Shown here: piece by piece, positions 22,501 through 35,209 of the stretch
Layout of the letters: each line of letters starts with the position of its first letter
Numbering within the stretch: position 1 is the stretch's first letter
Assembly (NCBI GenBank): GCA_013397695.1
Contig: VYZI01000002.1
Location: 496,001-560,000, forward strand
DNA: 64,000 nt
Direction of reading: 5' to 3'
Origin: Centropus unirufus
Lineage: Eukaryota > Chordata > Aves > Cuculiformes > Centropidae
The notes under the pieces: generated by a model
Databases searched by the model: none
The model's input: only the letters and a program-made list of their open reading frames with translations
Told to the model about the DNA's origin: nothing
Translations under genes and position numbers: made by a program

Positions 22501-25500
22501 TAGCATGAGCACCACTACATGCATGTAGAGGAAGCAGAGGTCGAGGGATCAGTTCCACGGGAATAATGTAAGTCACATGGCTGTGACACTGATGCATAAT
22601 AGGTAAAAAGAATGTCCTTTTTGTCATGACAAATGCAAACACATAAGGCAAAGTGAATCCAGCTCAACCCTTTGCCCATCTGCCTATCAATTGGAAGCAG
22701 TTTATTGATTATATAAATGTAAAATGGTGCCTATGAGACGTTAGCATTGGAGGAATGTATGCTTGCTTGGGATAGCTGCTTTTCTCAGCTCTTTAGCCAC
22801 TCATTATTTTGGACGATCATTCAATGAGCTGATTACACAGGGAAGAAGGCATGAAGGTTTCCTGCAGCTGGATAAAGAGAAAGAGGGCAGAGCTACACTT
22901 TCCCCTGATTGGTAGGGGTAAAGTAGTTCAAATCTGTATTCTTCTGCAGCCCAATGGATGGTTCTCAAAACCCCTTCTGAGAAAATGGATATAATTGGAC
23001 TTTCTTTTTATTTTAGCTTCTTTACAACTGTGTTTTCCCTTTTATGTTTATTGAAGTTCCTCAGGCCAGAGGAAAAGTGGCTGCTGATGTATAAACTATA
23101 CTTAAGGGTCACAATAACGAAAATTCAACGCCTAAATCTGCTGGGGCTACCGAACACCTCTGTGTCAGCCTCCTCCTTTCCTATCCTCCCTTCATTCCCA
23201 GGTACGGAGCGGATGACCTGTGCCAGTACAGGAGTTTTTTATTTGGGCCAGCAGTGAGGAAGAGAGGACACAGGACTCAGTTCCTAAATCAGAGGGAGAG
23301 GTTGGTTACAGCAAGGATCAGGATGGGATGTTTTAACATGTCTTTGGCAAAGGACTCTTTCATGACACCCATGCAGGAGATAGTGAAGACTCATTTCTTG
23401 TCAACAGGTGCAGAAGGGCAGTAGAACAGTGATCTCACTTTAAATCAGAATTCTGTACATTGATATATCTCTGTTTCAGACTTTGTTTCTACATTCCCCT
23501 TCACTCCACTGATGGAGTGGACTGCAAAGTGGCTTTCATGTTCTGGAGCAGCCACAGTTCTAACACTGGGGACTCCCTGTCTGTATAATTCCCCTTGAAT
23601 CCTCAGCAACATGAGCATACTGTTTAAAAAGGGGTTGGAGTTTGGCTCTGTTTTTAGAAGCCTTCTAATTTATTTGTTTGTTTATTTATCTCAGGATCGT
23701 GAGCTTCTCAAACTATTGAAACACATCTCTCATTTATTAGCCTTGCCTAACCATTTTGAAAACTGTTCCACAGATCATATCTGTTGCAGTGAATTACTTT
23801 CCTCAATTATATTAATTTCTGCCATCAATCACACTTTATCTATTCCACAGCTGAAAAAATATCTTGTCACTTCTTGTATGGAATAGTAGACCAATTAAAT
23901 TTGATTTATACTGTTATATATTGCATTCAGTTAAATTTAATACACAGTATAATTTTCACTTCTCAAAACCTTAGGAATAAAATCAGATATATTTTCGTTG
24001 GTAAATGATAGATTAAGCAGAAACTCCACAACACTGGGTGTAAAGAAAGCAAACACCATGCTTTCTCTCATTGAATTATGACAGCCAAGATATTGAAGCT
24101 CAGAGATACTGTTAGTAATTCTCATGATAATTTAGAATTATTATGCATTATGCTCTCACTTTATCTCTCACCACAGTGGCTGTTCTGGAATAAAATTTAT
24201 TTTGACTGGAAAATACAAGTGGTTTTTTTAGAATCTGACTTAGGTTTTTATTTTATTCCTATCTTCTTTTTTTCTTGTTCACTGCTCCAACACCTGAATC
24301 TCCATGTTTATATTTATATTTTCCCCTTTTTCCTGGGATTTCCTACTGAGGGAACACATAAACTTTTAAAAATCTGTGTCTGGACACAGAGAAGAAATGC
24401 ATTAATATCAATCTCATATTCGGTCTACCATTATGAATTCTGTCAGCTTTTCTAGCTACTCAGCCTTGGGATCAGGACAGGAAGCAAAAATGAATACAGA
24501 ACAAAGGCAACAAAAATAGCTCAATGACACAAACTCCCATATGATAATATAGGAAAACTATGAAAATGGATGGATAAAATAGTGTATTTTAGAATAGAAC
24601 AAGAGACAACTTAAATGAGAGTTGTTCAGCTGAGATGAGAATCTTGGCTTATCTACAATTCTCTTTTTTGTCAATTTATTGCTGACTGGCGCAAAAGAGA
24701 GGCAGAATGTGCACACTATCATTTTAATTGATTTCCATACATACTGGACATTGCCTATAAGCATTTTTGCTTTGAGATGGGGGTGCAGCTGATCATTCTG
24801 GCCAAAGGCAAAAAAACTCTTTGAATTTCTTCCTTTAAATTAGCTTAATTTTACCAAAGTAAGAAAGTGAAGTCTGATATTTTCCTCAGATACTACATAT
24901 TAAAGAGAAAACATAATTTCTTTGAACTGTGCATTAAAGAAAAGGAAGTGGTGAATTCTGGGATGAGTTTAATCCTGTTGGTGTGTCTTAGACTAAGCAC
25001 AACTCTCCTGGCACCTTGAATCCGATGGGCTCATGGTGGGACACACCGAAGACTTTGGTCAGTTTTGACACCCTGAGTCCTTTCAGATGTGGTTCTTGTG
25101 CAGGATGATCGACAACGAGCTAAGCCTCAACATCACCACAGTGTCTAGTTATGCAGCCTCACATGTAATACAATTTTAGATCCTTCGAATAAATGTGTAT
25201 CCAAAGGTGGTTTTTAATTACTATAGGTCACTGATTTGTTTTCTGTCATTGTAGTTTTCATATACAATTAGAAAAATTTTTACATAATGAAGCCTACAGA
25301 TGAAATTATCTGTAGAGAGATATTAAATGGTGAAGAGCATATCTATTAAAATAAAACAAAGGAAACTTGCAGGTGATAATGGAATTAATGTGTGGGAAAA
25401 AGAAATATTTTTATATAGCAAATGAGTTTCAGGAAAATCCTTCTTCTCCCACTAAAAATCCCGAATAGGAAAACATAGTGAAGGCTACGAAACAGCACTC

Positions 25501-27309
25501 AGTTAATATGCTACTAGAGGAATTCCATAGACAATGTTCTTACATGAGTGATCCCTGATACCTTTGTAGAGGTCTGCAAAATGTAATCATGGTGCATAAG
25601 ATAAAGCCTTTCATGGAGGTAACATATTGAGAAAGAGAAACAATGAGTGGGATGGAAGGAGGTATGAAGGTTAAAAGCTAGGGTGAAAAAGAGATAACAC
25701 TGATCCATTTAAAACAAAAACACCTAATGCCAAGATGTGACAAAAATGAGTAAACGAACAGCAAGAGGGGATTTTGAACAAAACAGGTTAAAAAATCATC
25801 TGGGTTAAACAACATACTGTGTGTATCAGGCAGCTGTTTATTGAAGTGGGAGTAAAAGAAGGTGACTGATCAAATAGATCTGAAAAGAACTCCAACACTG
25901 GAAAACTAAAAGAGAAATCAAACTGTGTATTGAAGGGCTTCAATTTGCCTGTTATAAATTAATTTGCTCAAAACCATTTTAAACAGAATTAATATTTTTG
26001 TTACTTCTATCTAACAGATGGTATGGGCTAAAAATAATGTAGTCACCTCACTAACACACAACACAGTGAGATGCAATATATACTTTTTAAAACTGTGATC
26101 TCCTAAAAGAGAAATGTAAGCTTTATACAGCATCTCATGAGCCTCATTAACCCCTAGGGAAATCCAAAGCAAAATTTGTACTCATACCTAAGCCCTAGGG
26201 CCAAGTAACATCATGTTTCCATAGTACAAAAGGGCAAAGAATCAGGAGGTTTGTGGGAGGAGGTCTCTGCACCTGAATCATAAATTTAGAGGAACATCTG
26301 GGAGCATCTATGAGCTCTTGGAGGAACACCAAAATTCATTGTGTAAGTGACTAATGCTGATCTCATAAGCAGGCTGTACAAACAGTACATGTGATGAACC
26401 TTCAGCTCTTGGTTTGGTGAGGTATCAGACCTCAGGGTTGTACTTTATACTACAACCTGTTCAATTGATTCCTATTCCCATATTTGATTTAATTTGAATT
26501 ACTACTTAGCTTTTAAAAATTCAGGATAAAATTCCATGACTTCATACTGGGTATTTCTATCAACAGATTTTGCTAACTAGGAGTGAACCTTTTATTTTTA
26601 GTTCTTTGGCACTGGTTTAAGTTAAAAAAAATAGCCTACAGGATTCCATTAACTTCTCCTATAAGCTTTTATTCTTTGCATACTGGTGCTTCAGCTCACT
26701 GACTAACTGGAGGAAAAAATATCCTCAGTCTGCTGTGGAATAAAATGTGTGTGAAGAAAGCAGTCTCTTGAAGGTCACAAGTTCTCATGTATCTCTGTTT
26801 CCAGCTTTATTGAACTGCAATAATTTTTTAAGAGTCTAGAAAAATTCATTTTTCATATTGTACTATTGTTTATTGTCAGTGTATATGCATATATATAGGA
26901 ATATGTATTTTATAGCCCTCTCTAATTAAGTGTGTTAATAAAGTTTTTTGTTTTTCACTCCAGCTAAGTGTTAGGAAAGCCATTTAAGATCAGTGTCATT
27001 TTGAATTTCAAGATATAACAGATTATAGAAAACCTGTAAATTGTTTTTCATCACAAAGCAAGAAAAAAATCCCAACTTGCAAATATTTTTGAATATAAAT
27101 GCACTTGTGGAAGCTTCTTTCTGATATAACAGAGAGCTCTGTTTATGGTCCGATTTGTGGCCCCAGGGGCAGTTAAAACAGAGGTATCTCGAGTCTGCAA
27201 ATATATCTTTTTGGGCTATTAAAATTATTTAAATGTAATTAATTCATTAAATTTGATTAGTTTAGAACAGAAAATAATTTGTCTGATTTGGTGAAGATTA
27301 AGGCAGGGA
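19513..27309. other. Long AT-rich stretch without genes
   Basis: No coding exon, RNA gene or interspersed repeat could be supported. A T8A11 run lies at 21862-21880. A T/A-rich TATATGCATATATATAGG-type stretch lies at about 26882-26900. The open frames seen here are short and lack recognisable domains. Confidence 0.45.
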
Positions 27310-27325
27310 TGACTCAGCTGAGTCA
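27310..27325. promoter_or_regulatory. Perfect 16-bp palindrome with two AP-1-type sites
   Basis: TGACTCAGCTGAGTCA is its own reverse complement. It holds two overlapping AP-1/Maf half-type sites (TGACTCA and TGAGTCA) around a central CAGCTG E-box. About 100 bases upstream (27215-27260) lies a dense run of homeodomain-like TAATT/ATTA words. The motif identities are established knowledge; that this is an enhancer is inference. One perfect 16-bp palindrome is expected by chance in a window this size. Confidence 0.35.
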
Positions 27326-28775
27326 AAGAGTAAGGTGCTGTTAAAGTAAAGATTGCAAGGCAGTCATGCTAGTAAAACTATTGGAAGGACAGGGAGTTAA
27401 ACTGTTCAATTTCAGAAAGAAAAAAGGGTGGTTTTTTTTAAAAGACAGAGGGAACTCAAGCCCATTTTGAAAATACCTGCATGACATCTGACATCCATCA
27501 TAGCTTTATCTCAATTACTTTAGCCCTTGCTAAAAACCCAGCACTTGGATTCAGTTTTGCTGATAGGAATTGACTTACATGTAACACTTAAGAACACCCA
27601 CTGAGATGCAAAGATTATAATCATGTTTTTTATGGATTTGTGTTAGCAAAATGGACACAACGCCTTCACTCATCATGAAAGAATATGATACAATTCTTTC
27701 ATTCTCAAGTTCTAATTTGCCGAAGCAATCAGTCACTACTGATGTGCCTCAGAGCACCCAGTAACCAAGATTTCATAGAAATGAGCACTAGGCTTTGTGG
27801 AGGCATGATATTTATACCATTAATCTGTCCTATTGCAAAACCCACAGATCATATGGAATCTAATTTGATACTTCAAGTTCTTTTGAATAAGTTCTCTTAC
27901 AAAATCAACAAGGAAATGTTCATAATATAATAAAATCCTTCCCTTTTTTCTTTTTAAGATTCTTTTCTGTCCTGAGGCAGCTGCTTGTGAAGGCATAGAT
28001 TAGTGTCAAGTTCAATGTCTTTGAATTTCACATTTGTATTGCATTTCGGATCTTCAGAGCCTTCTCTAAACATTCCTCGATTTTCATCCTTGTTTCCCTT
28101 CAGTCATGGATCAGTGAAATGTTAAAATTCCTGATGAAAAAAGAATTCCTTATTTCCAACTGTATTCCTGTTTGGTTTTTTTGCAGATATCTGAATGAGT
28201 GGATAGATTTCCTATGTGCACTGCTCCCCATAAAATCACTGAGGTGTGCAGTGTCATTAGTTAGTTTGAAATCCTGGGATCTCCTTCAGGTGTGGAGTGA
28301 CACTCCAGTTTTCTGGGTTCACTTCTTTATTTTTTTAATGAGCTCAGCTCTCATTGCTTATACAAAACATTAGTAGTTAAGGAAGGTTTTCTTGTTAGCA
28401 GAGCTGCAAACAGCAATGGAACTGAAATTTGAGAAAAAGGTAACTTGAAAATGCAAAACACTCTTGCAAAATCAACTTGCTCTCCGAAGTTAAAGATCCC
28501 TTGACGTTGCCTGATTGAGAGTGAGAGATACCAGGTGTCACCTCTGAGGGGTTTTGTTTGTGCAGAGTTAGGAAGTAAATTAGTGCAGGGTTCATGTGTA
28601 TCAGCCCCTGGATTTGTATCCTAAAGCTCCCAGCACTATTTTTCAGTAGTGGCAACAAACTGCTGTCAATTAAACGAAACTTTGGCTGAAAAGTTGTCAT
28701 AAATCTATGCAAGGGTGCTGGAGGCATGCTGAGGTGACTAGCTTAAGACGGTGCCTCCTGGGGTGATATCTTTTT
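27326..28775. other. Non-coding stretch
   Basis: No gene or repeat was recognised. A 7-bp inverted pair GGAGGCA/TGCCTCC (28720-28726 and 28752-28758) sits just before the stronger hairpin that follows. Confidence 0.45.
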
Positions 28776-28810
28776 TTAAATGGAAATGCCTCACAGTCAT
28801 TTCCATTTAA
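28776..28810. repeat. Perfect 13-bp inverted repeat (hairpin)
   Basis: TTAAATGGAAATG at 28776-28788 is the exact reverse complement of 28798-28810, with a 9-base loop. After one T:T mismatch, two further A:T pairs extend the stem outward. By a rough count, a perfect 13-bp stem with a short spacer is not expected by chance in 64 kb (about 0.05 for spacers under 50 bases, somewhat more in AT-rich DNA). It is shorter than a microRNA precursor and is not followed by a T run like a simple terminator. It may be a relic of a small inverted-repeat transposon or a cruciform-forming site. Confidence 0.6.
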
Positions 28811-31754
28811 TAATCAAACAGAGGCAACACTTCATTTATTTTCCTTCTGTTTGAATCTTTGTACTGGCTCTTGTATAATTAACAGGGAAATAATAGTAAA
28901 GGGTAATCTAGTCAGTATTTTTTTTCAAGGTATGCTTGTTTTTTATTTCCTTATGGAACAAAGAGAAGCTTTTCTTTCCACTCCATATTCATGTGTAGCT
29001 TCTTAAATGCTCAGGAAGGGATGCACAAGTGCATGAAAAGGAAATTCATAAGCACGAACAAATCAGAAACACTCAGATCCAAGGTGTCTCAAACTTGAAT
29101 AATCTTATACAGCTGCTGGAATTTTTGGTGCCTCAACCATATTTCTGCTGCTTATAACTACTAGCAAAGTGTCTCAAGAGCTGCTGTAATTTCTACCTTC
29201 TGAATCCTGTGAATTTTAGAGACAATGAGACATCTAAGATTATTACAGTATAATATCAGTTATTATTTCCATTGTTCTGTTGTAAAGGGAAAACAAGACT
29301 TTGTTTTGTTTCCAATGGCCAGATTAAAAATTCATAATAGGAAAATCTCAGAAATTAGCAGGAGGGCAAGTGCTCTGACATACTTTCCAAGCACCTCATC
29401 AGGCTTTTTCAGCATGAATTGCTGATTCCATCAAGATGGAGCTATGAGAGTCATGCAAAATTCCCAGTGTGGGAGCCCCCCTACTGGTAAAGGGTGGAGA
29501 GTACCTGCTGAAAAGTCACTACCACAGGAACCAAAGCATTTGCATACATTGCTTGGCACAGCAGAAGATGCAAGTATGTCTACTATTTATTTCACCAGAA
29601 CAACGGCAAGGTGAAGATTTTTTTCAAAAATCACTTTTCCTGTCTGCAAACTCTCATTTTCTTAATTATGTAATCTTTTGTTATCCATAAATTTCTTATT
29701 TTCTTTCTCTCTTACTGTGTTCCACATTTCAGCTAGGATGTCATTTGAAAAGACAAAATATTGATATACTTCTGTCTGACTAATTCACCTGGAGATGTCT
29801 ACGGAAGCCATTAAGTCAGATTGGGCTAACTTGCCCAGTTTTGCTCACAGCATGTCCTGTCATTTAATGTTTTGACACAGAATCTCACAGATTCTTCTCT
29901 TTACCTCCAAGACAGACTTGGTTGGAAATGACTCATAGAAACACCTGGTAGGACAGGTAAGCAGGTTCTAGAAACAGCACCTCTGTTTCACTAGAAGCAA
30001 GGCTGATGGGGATCAGGGTATCATCTCCCGATAGCTCTTGTTTAAATCAAGAGGGGTCACATACAGTTTGACAACCTGTCATCTTACAGCAGTAAGCTGG
30101 CATTTGATTAAGGATGGGGATAAAAGAAAATCCTAGGTAGAAGTACCTAGGACAGAATGCAGAACATAAGTCCCTGAATACCTCTGTGTTTGCAAGATGA
30201 ACACAGCCTCTCTTGACATTCTGACCAAGTCCTCTTGTCTGCATCTTTTCATTATAGCATAACTCTCCTTCAAATAACTGCTATTTGTTCACATTTTTTT
30301 TCTGTTTTCAGCTATGGGGAGACACAATAGTAAGTTTGACCCCATGATTGTGTATTATGATATTTTTTTTATCATTGTGGCTGGTTTTGATGACCAGTGG
30401 AAGCATCTATAAAGATTTGGAAGACCACCAAAGATGTTATCTGGGGCAGTCCACTGTACTTGAGCTCGAGTCCACTGTGATTAGTTTTATGATTCCAGAA
30501 AATGTTCCGTGAACTTTTTTTTTAATTTTAAAGTGACAATTAGTTTAAAAATGGTCATAGATATCCAACCACTAACAAATTAGCCTGAGATTGCCACTTA
30601 GATAATTTCAATAGTTTTCCAGTCCAGGAAGGACCAGTCTGCCTCCATAGCCTAAACTGAGAAACACACACCCCATAAATCTTCATTTGGTAACTTGAGC
30701 ATCACGTAAAATATTTTGCCCATTTTTTTTGTTCTTTATAGAAACATCTAATTATATTGATCATTTGGGTTTTTGAAACACATGTAAAGACTGGGTAGAA
30801 GGGGAGACAGAAGTGCCAGAGTTTAAAAGTTTCATCTGTATGCCTGCAAGTACATACACGCACCGTTATATCTATAGTCTCAAACAAGTATAAATGTGTG
30901 TATATGTATATATACATTTATACCAGTGTGAATGGAAAATATCATCATGATCCACATTCACTACAACAGAAGGCATGAGTTACCCTTCTCTGCTACAATC
31001 TCCTGTTTTTCTCCTCCAAATTTTTACTATTTTTCTACTGGTTTTCTATGTTTTTCGTTGTACTTTCATTGCATTTGCAGAAGTTCCTTATTGCAGCTGG
31101 TTTGAAAGAAAAAATTGTTCCAAGATAAAACATTTTTTCTTTGGAATTTGGTGATTTACCCAAACTGGCATGTAGTCAGTTCATTTTTGACAAATTCAGA
31201 TGACCGTTATGTTTCTCTCAGCTTCTTCTGGCACGCTGACAGTCTCCTCCCTGGCTTGCATAGGACACCAGAATTTCTGCTGACACCAAAGGCAGACATC
31301 ATGAATCCCCTGATCTTTAAGGGAGGAAAATAATCCTAATCAATTTGGATCTATGATCTCACATCTTTTCATGGAAATTTTTAAACAAGTTCTTCAGCTA
31401 TGACCTTGCAATTAACCAACACCTGAAGAATCTATACCCTGGCGGGGAGCAATACCTTTTTCTGTATAATTCTGCTCCTCCTGAGATACAACTGCCAGGT
31501 AAGATGCTATAGCTGAAACTAAACTGGATCCCTGCAAAGCTTCTCTAGCACATTTCTCCTGATGTGAAAATGAATATTATCATTGTAGTATTTTTTCTGA
31601 ATCTTCTATTACCAATTTTTGGTAGGTGTCATTAAGATGTCTTAAATTATATTTGCTTTAACTTAATATTTTAATCTATGGTCAGAAAAACAGAGCAAGG
31701 CCATCAAAACCTTGATGAAACAAATAACGCTTTAAGCAAACTATTGTTAGAACC
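28811..31754. other. AT-rich non-coding stretch
   Basis: No gene was recognised. A short TG/TA-rich stretch lies at about 30895-30920. No RNA gene or interspersed repeat was identified. Confidence 0.45.
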
Positions 31755-31800
31755 AAGAAAAAACGAAACAACAAAATTAAAAAAAAAACAACAAAAAAAA
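31755..31800 (+). repeat. A-rich low-complexity tract
   Basis: This tract is made almost only of A with scattered C, G and T (A10 and A8 runs and ACAAC units). It ends at 31800, about 115 bases before the LTR fragment. It shows no retroposed gene upstream, so I treat it as simple sequence. Confidence 0.7.
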
Positions 31801-31914
31801 TGGGAGGAGTGCTGGAGGCCAAGAGATTGAAATGCCCCCAGATATTTGTTGTGTTGTAGGCAAATAGCACTCTCCTCTGGTCTCCAGCTCTAGCTTGTAA
31901 AGGGACACCACCAT

Positions 31915-32212
31915 TGTCCCGGTTTCAGCTGAGATAGAGCCAATTTTCTTCTAAGTAGCTGCACTTTTCAGTAGCTGCAGTATTTTAGGGTCAGCATGAG
32001 AAAAGTGTTGATGACCTCTAATGTTTACCCTTCTTACGAGGTAAGGCTTATGCTCAGCTGTGATAGAATTTTCTTCTCAGCAGCTGCTGTTTCTCCACAT
32101 TTTGATATGAGAAGAATATTTGAAAATACTGATGTTTATAGTTGTTGGTAGGGAAACCAACGACCTTTCTCAGGTTCTCATGTTTTACAAGCAAGTGGGT
32201 CTGGTGGCTGGA
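31915..32212 (+). mobile_element. Endogenous retrovirus LTR fragment with duplicated head
   Basis: The left edge starts TGTCCCGGTTTCAGCTG followed by AGATAGAGCCAATTTTCTTC. This resembles the start of a long terminal repeat that is common in bird genomes, and the TG start fits an LTR edge. A second, weaker version of the same start (CTCAGCTGTGATAGAATTTTCTTC) begins at about 32053 and runs further into the LTR: GATATGAGAAGAATATT, ACTGATGTTTATAGTTGTTGGTAG, then a CTCAGGTTCTCATG block at about 32169. No polyadenylation region, primer-binding site, gag, pol or env sequence is visible nearby, so this is a truncated solo remnant. The exact retroviral class is not assigned. Confidence 0.65.
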
Positions 32213-33390
32213 ATGTAAATGTTCATCTTTACGGTGGCAAATTTAACTATGGAAGTGCTGGCACATCTTAATGGGAATATGAAGACTGCATCTTTGCACT
32301 GAAAGCATCCATGAGAAGTTATGCAAGGCAGGGTGCAGCTTAGAGGTATCGGCAAAAGGAGAATTTTGTGTGCAGTACAGTGCCTTCTGGCCAATGAATG
32401 AAGCAAAGAAAAATTAAAAAGTTAGGTGATACTGAAAGAGATTATTAATATGGATTGAATCTCACATGGTTCACCTGCAGGTTCAGAGATCATTTCTTGT
32501 TCTTGTCAGCTTTCAGAAGCTCAGACATTTCTGCAGAGCTCAAAGTATAAAATGTGGTGGATTTTTGCAATTAGTCTCAAAAATAACAGCTCATCTTTTC
32601 AATTTACAGCACTTCTTCACGTTAGGCAGAATGAAATGTCATTGGAAAAGCTTCTCTTATGTTGTTACATTCCAGTGCGCGTTCTCCTTCAGCAAGGCAG
32701 GTTAATTTACTTCAAAATTCTAGGGTGTGACTTTAAATTTTAAAAATCTTTAAACCTAAATGATTTAACACAATTGTCTGGCCCTTATTTTGCTCCCATT
32801 TTAGTCTTTCCTTTGGAATACTTCTCACCTAGTTGGTGTCAGAGAAGAATTTGGAGCCATTTTTCCCTTCGCTATTTTAGTTCTTTACTTGGAAAAGCTG
32901 GTGCTGATAGTGTGGAAGGTAGTTATATAGCTCATAAGAAGGAAGAAAGCCCATGAGCTGAAAGACAAATACAGACATTGATGACATCGTGTGTGGGGAA
33001 CATCAAGAGCAAAAAAGGTTACAAATACAGGAGCAGCAAAATACAACAAGAAATCTGTTCTTTGGAGGTGAAGGAGAGCTCAGCTGACTAGCCTAAAAGG
33101 AAATTTGTGATGTGTCTGTTCCTGGAATATTTAAGGATATTTTTTTACATCTCTTGTTAACTGGCCAGCAGTAAAAGATTGAACACATATTTCCTGCATT
33201 TTGACCATGATTTTGACAGATTCCTTCCCAAGTATATAATTGCAATTATCATCTGTGTATGACTAGAATGCACACAAATGACGAGTGAGATGATTCAGAA
33301 AATTAGCACCTGAAAATGCAAATTAGTTTTAAGTCAAATGCTGTTAGGGACAAATCCTTCATCACTTAGTCAATAGTCACTAGTAAATGC
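32213..33390. other. Non-coding stretch
   Basis: No gene or recognisable repeat is seen. The open frames at 32466-32743 overlap in different phases and have no family features. Confidence 0.45.
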
Positions 33391-33416
33391 CTCTTTTTTT
33401 TTTCTTTTTTTTTTTT
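33391..33416 (+). repeat. T-rich run at gap edge
   Basis: This run of 26 bases is nearly all T, with two early C interruptions. It stops directly at the assembly gap, so its true length is unknown. Confidence 0.9.
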
Positions 33417-33638
33417 NNNNNNNNNNNNNNNNNNNNNNNNNNNNNNNNNNNNNNNNNNNNNNNNNNNNNNNNNNNNNNNNNNNNNNNNNNNNNNNNNNNN
33501 NNNNNNNNNNNNNNNNNNNNNNNNNNNNNNNNNNNNNNNNNNNNNNNNNNNNNNNNNNNNNNNNNNNNNNNNNNNNNNNNNNNNNNNNNNNNNNNNNNNN
33601 NNNNNNNNNNNNNNNNNNNNNNNNNNNNNNNNNNNNNN
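33417..33638. other. Assembly gap (222 N)
   Basis: All bases are N. The gap begins inside a T-rich homopolymer, which is a common place for assemblies to break. An apparent open frame that spans the gap is an artefact of translating N. Confidence 0.99.
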
Positions 33639-33855
33639 AATACTATGGGTTTGTGATACTATACAAAAAAAATCTGGAAATCTTACAGTTTTGCAGGAAT
33701 TTTATTTGGATTCAGCCTGCATAAAGAATTTTTCTGTTATCAGAAATAAGATCAATTGTCGAGGTGGGAATTAAGCCTGAATTTTATACATGCTCAAACT
33801 ACATCCACAAGAAAAGATTATAATAGTAATTCAGATAAAATATGTGTGGACTCTT

Positions 33856-33883
33856 TGTGTGTGTATGTGTGTTTGTGTATGTG
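33856..33883 (+). repeat. (TG)n microsatellite, imperfect
   Basis: A 28-base TG repeat with TA and TT interruptions. This is a simple sequence repeat. Confidence 0.8.
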
Positions 33884-35174
33884 CCTGTACACACAACAAA
33901 GTACAACAAAAAATATAGCCACGTTCTTTCATAGTATCGCTCATGATTTTGAAGCCTCAGAAACCAGACTGGCCAATCTGTGGATCCTCATAACAAGTTT
34001 TAATCAAAACATAATTGTTTCAATAATATTCCTGCTATTTTAGGGTCTCAGTGCTGAGTCAGTCTATAGTCTTGTTTTTTGCTGTCATGTGTTCCTATAT
34101 TTGAATATTCAGCCTGCTTCACTAAGGGCAGAGATCCACTAACAAATGAACAACACAGTGCAATGCAGCGACAGCTACTGAAATACTTTTACATCCAGGG
34201 ATGTCCTTGTATTTAAAAGGTCGGCAGCTCCTAACTCTCTTGATAAATCAGAATTATGCTGACTGCCTCGAATGGGACTCACTCATTTCCACTCAAAAGT
34301 GTACACAGCGGCTGAAAATGTAACAAGTCACTGTCCTCTACTGAGTGATTAAGTCCTAGTCAAGGATAACGACAGTAATAACTGGCTGACAAGAGAATCT
34401 TCCACATAAATAAGGGTAACATAATCACTAGTGCTGTCAGTCTTACATAGCTCCTGCATGGAAGTTTCAGAGCCTGAGATGAACAGAAATGAAATAAAAA
34501 GCAATCATGTTTACTGCCATGCTCTGCATTAAACATCTGCCATACAACAGTATCATTTACCTGCTATTGGTTTTACATGGTGGTATGGCAATCACTTGGA
34601 CATTGCTTCTTGAAGATTTGCTACCCAGCTTCTTTAAGGCCAAGAGCATAATCAGAATTTAGGAAAAGATGAGAAGTTTATATGAGTAGAAAGATATTGC
34701 CAATTCATACATATAAACTACACATGTAAGAAATATCTATCTGCATGTTTTCAGGCATAAATAAAATGTCAGATGACAGCACTCAGAAAATGACTTCTAG
34801 ATTTGTACACTGCTGGTTTTCAAACACCTCCATAAATTTGATGCTGACCTATGTCAGAGATCAGTAGTGTAAGTGAACTACTCTTTGCTTCAATGTGGCA
34901 ATTTGTGCACTCCTATCACCATTTATCACCAGAAACATGATAATTACCACTGGTGTCACAGTGCTGAATCTATAACATGGCAAAAGAAGAAGGGAGCACT
35001 GATACATTTGTATGGGTCAAAAAAAAAGCAACATTCGCTTGAGGACAGAAAGAAAATCTGGTATTTTTCAGCATTCAAGGACTTTGGGAGTTTGTTTTTA
35101 AATATATGTGTGTAAAATATTCCTTTTTGCCAGTGCCATCAGAAATAGACAAATAGGAAGAGATTGTCGGTCCA
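33884..35174. other. Non-coding stretch
   Basis: No gene, RNA gene or interspersed repeat was recognised. Confidence 0.45.
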
Positions 35175-35209
35175 GCAGGTTTCACAGACTGAAGTACCTG
35201 CCTGTGAAA
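35175..35209. repeat. Nested alternative inverted repeats
   Basis: TTTCACAG (35180-35187) pairs with CTGTGAAA (35202-35209). Overlapping it, GCAGGT (35175-35180) pairs with ACCTGC (35196-35201). The two stems exclude each other in part, so only one can form at a time. Arms of 8 and 6 bp at this spacing can arise by chance. Confidence 0.4.

Noticed and set aside
28720..28810. microRNA precursor
   Set aside because: The perfect stem is only 13 bp with a short loop. Adding the upstream inverted pair does not give a single extended hairpin of about 60-80 bases.
33387..33656. Open frame of 89 codons across the N block
   Set aside because: Nearly all of its codons are N; it is an artefact of the gap.
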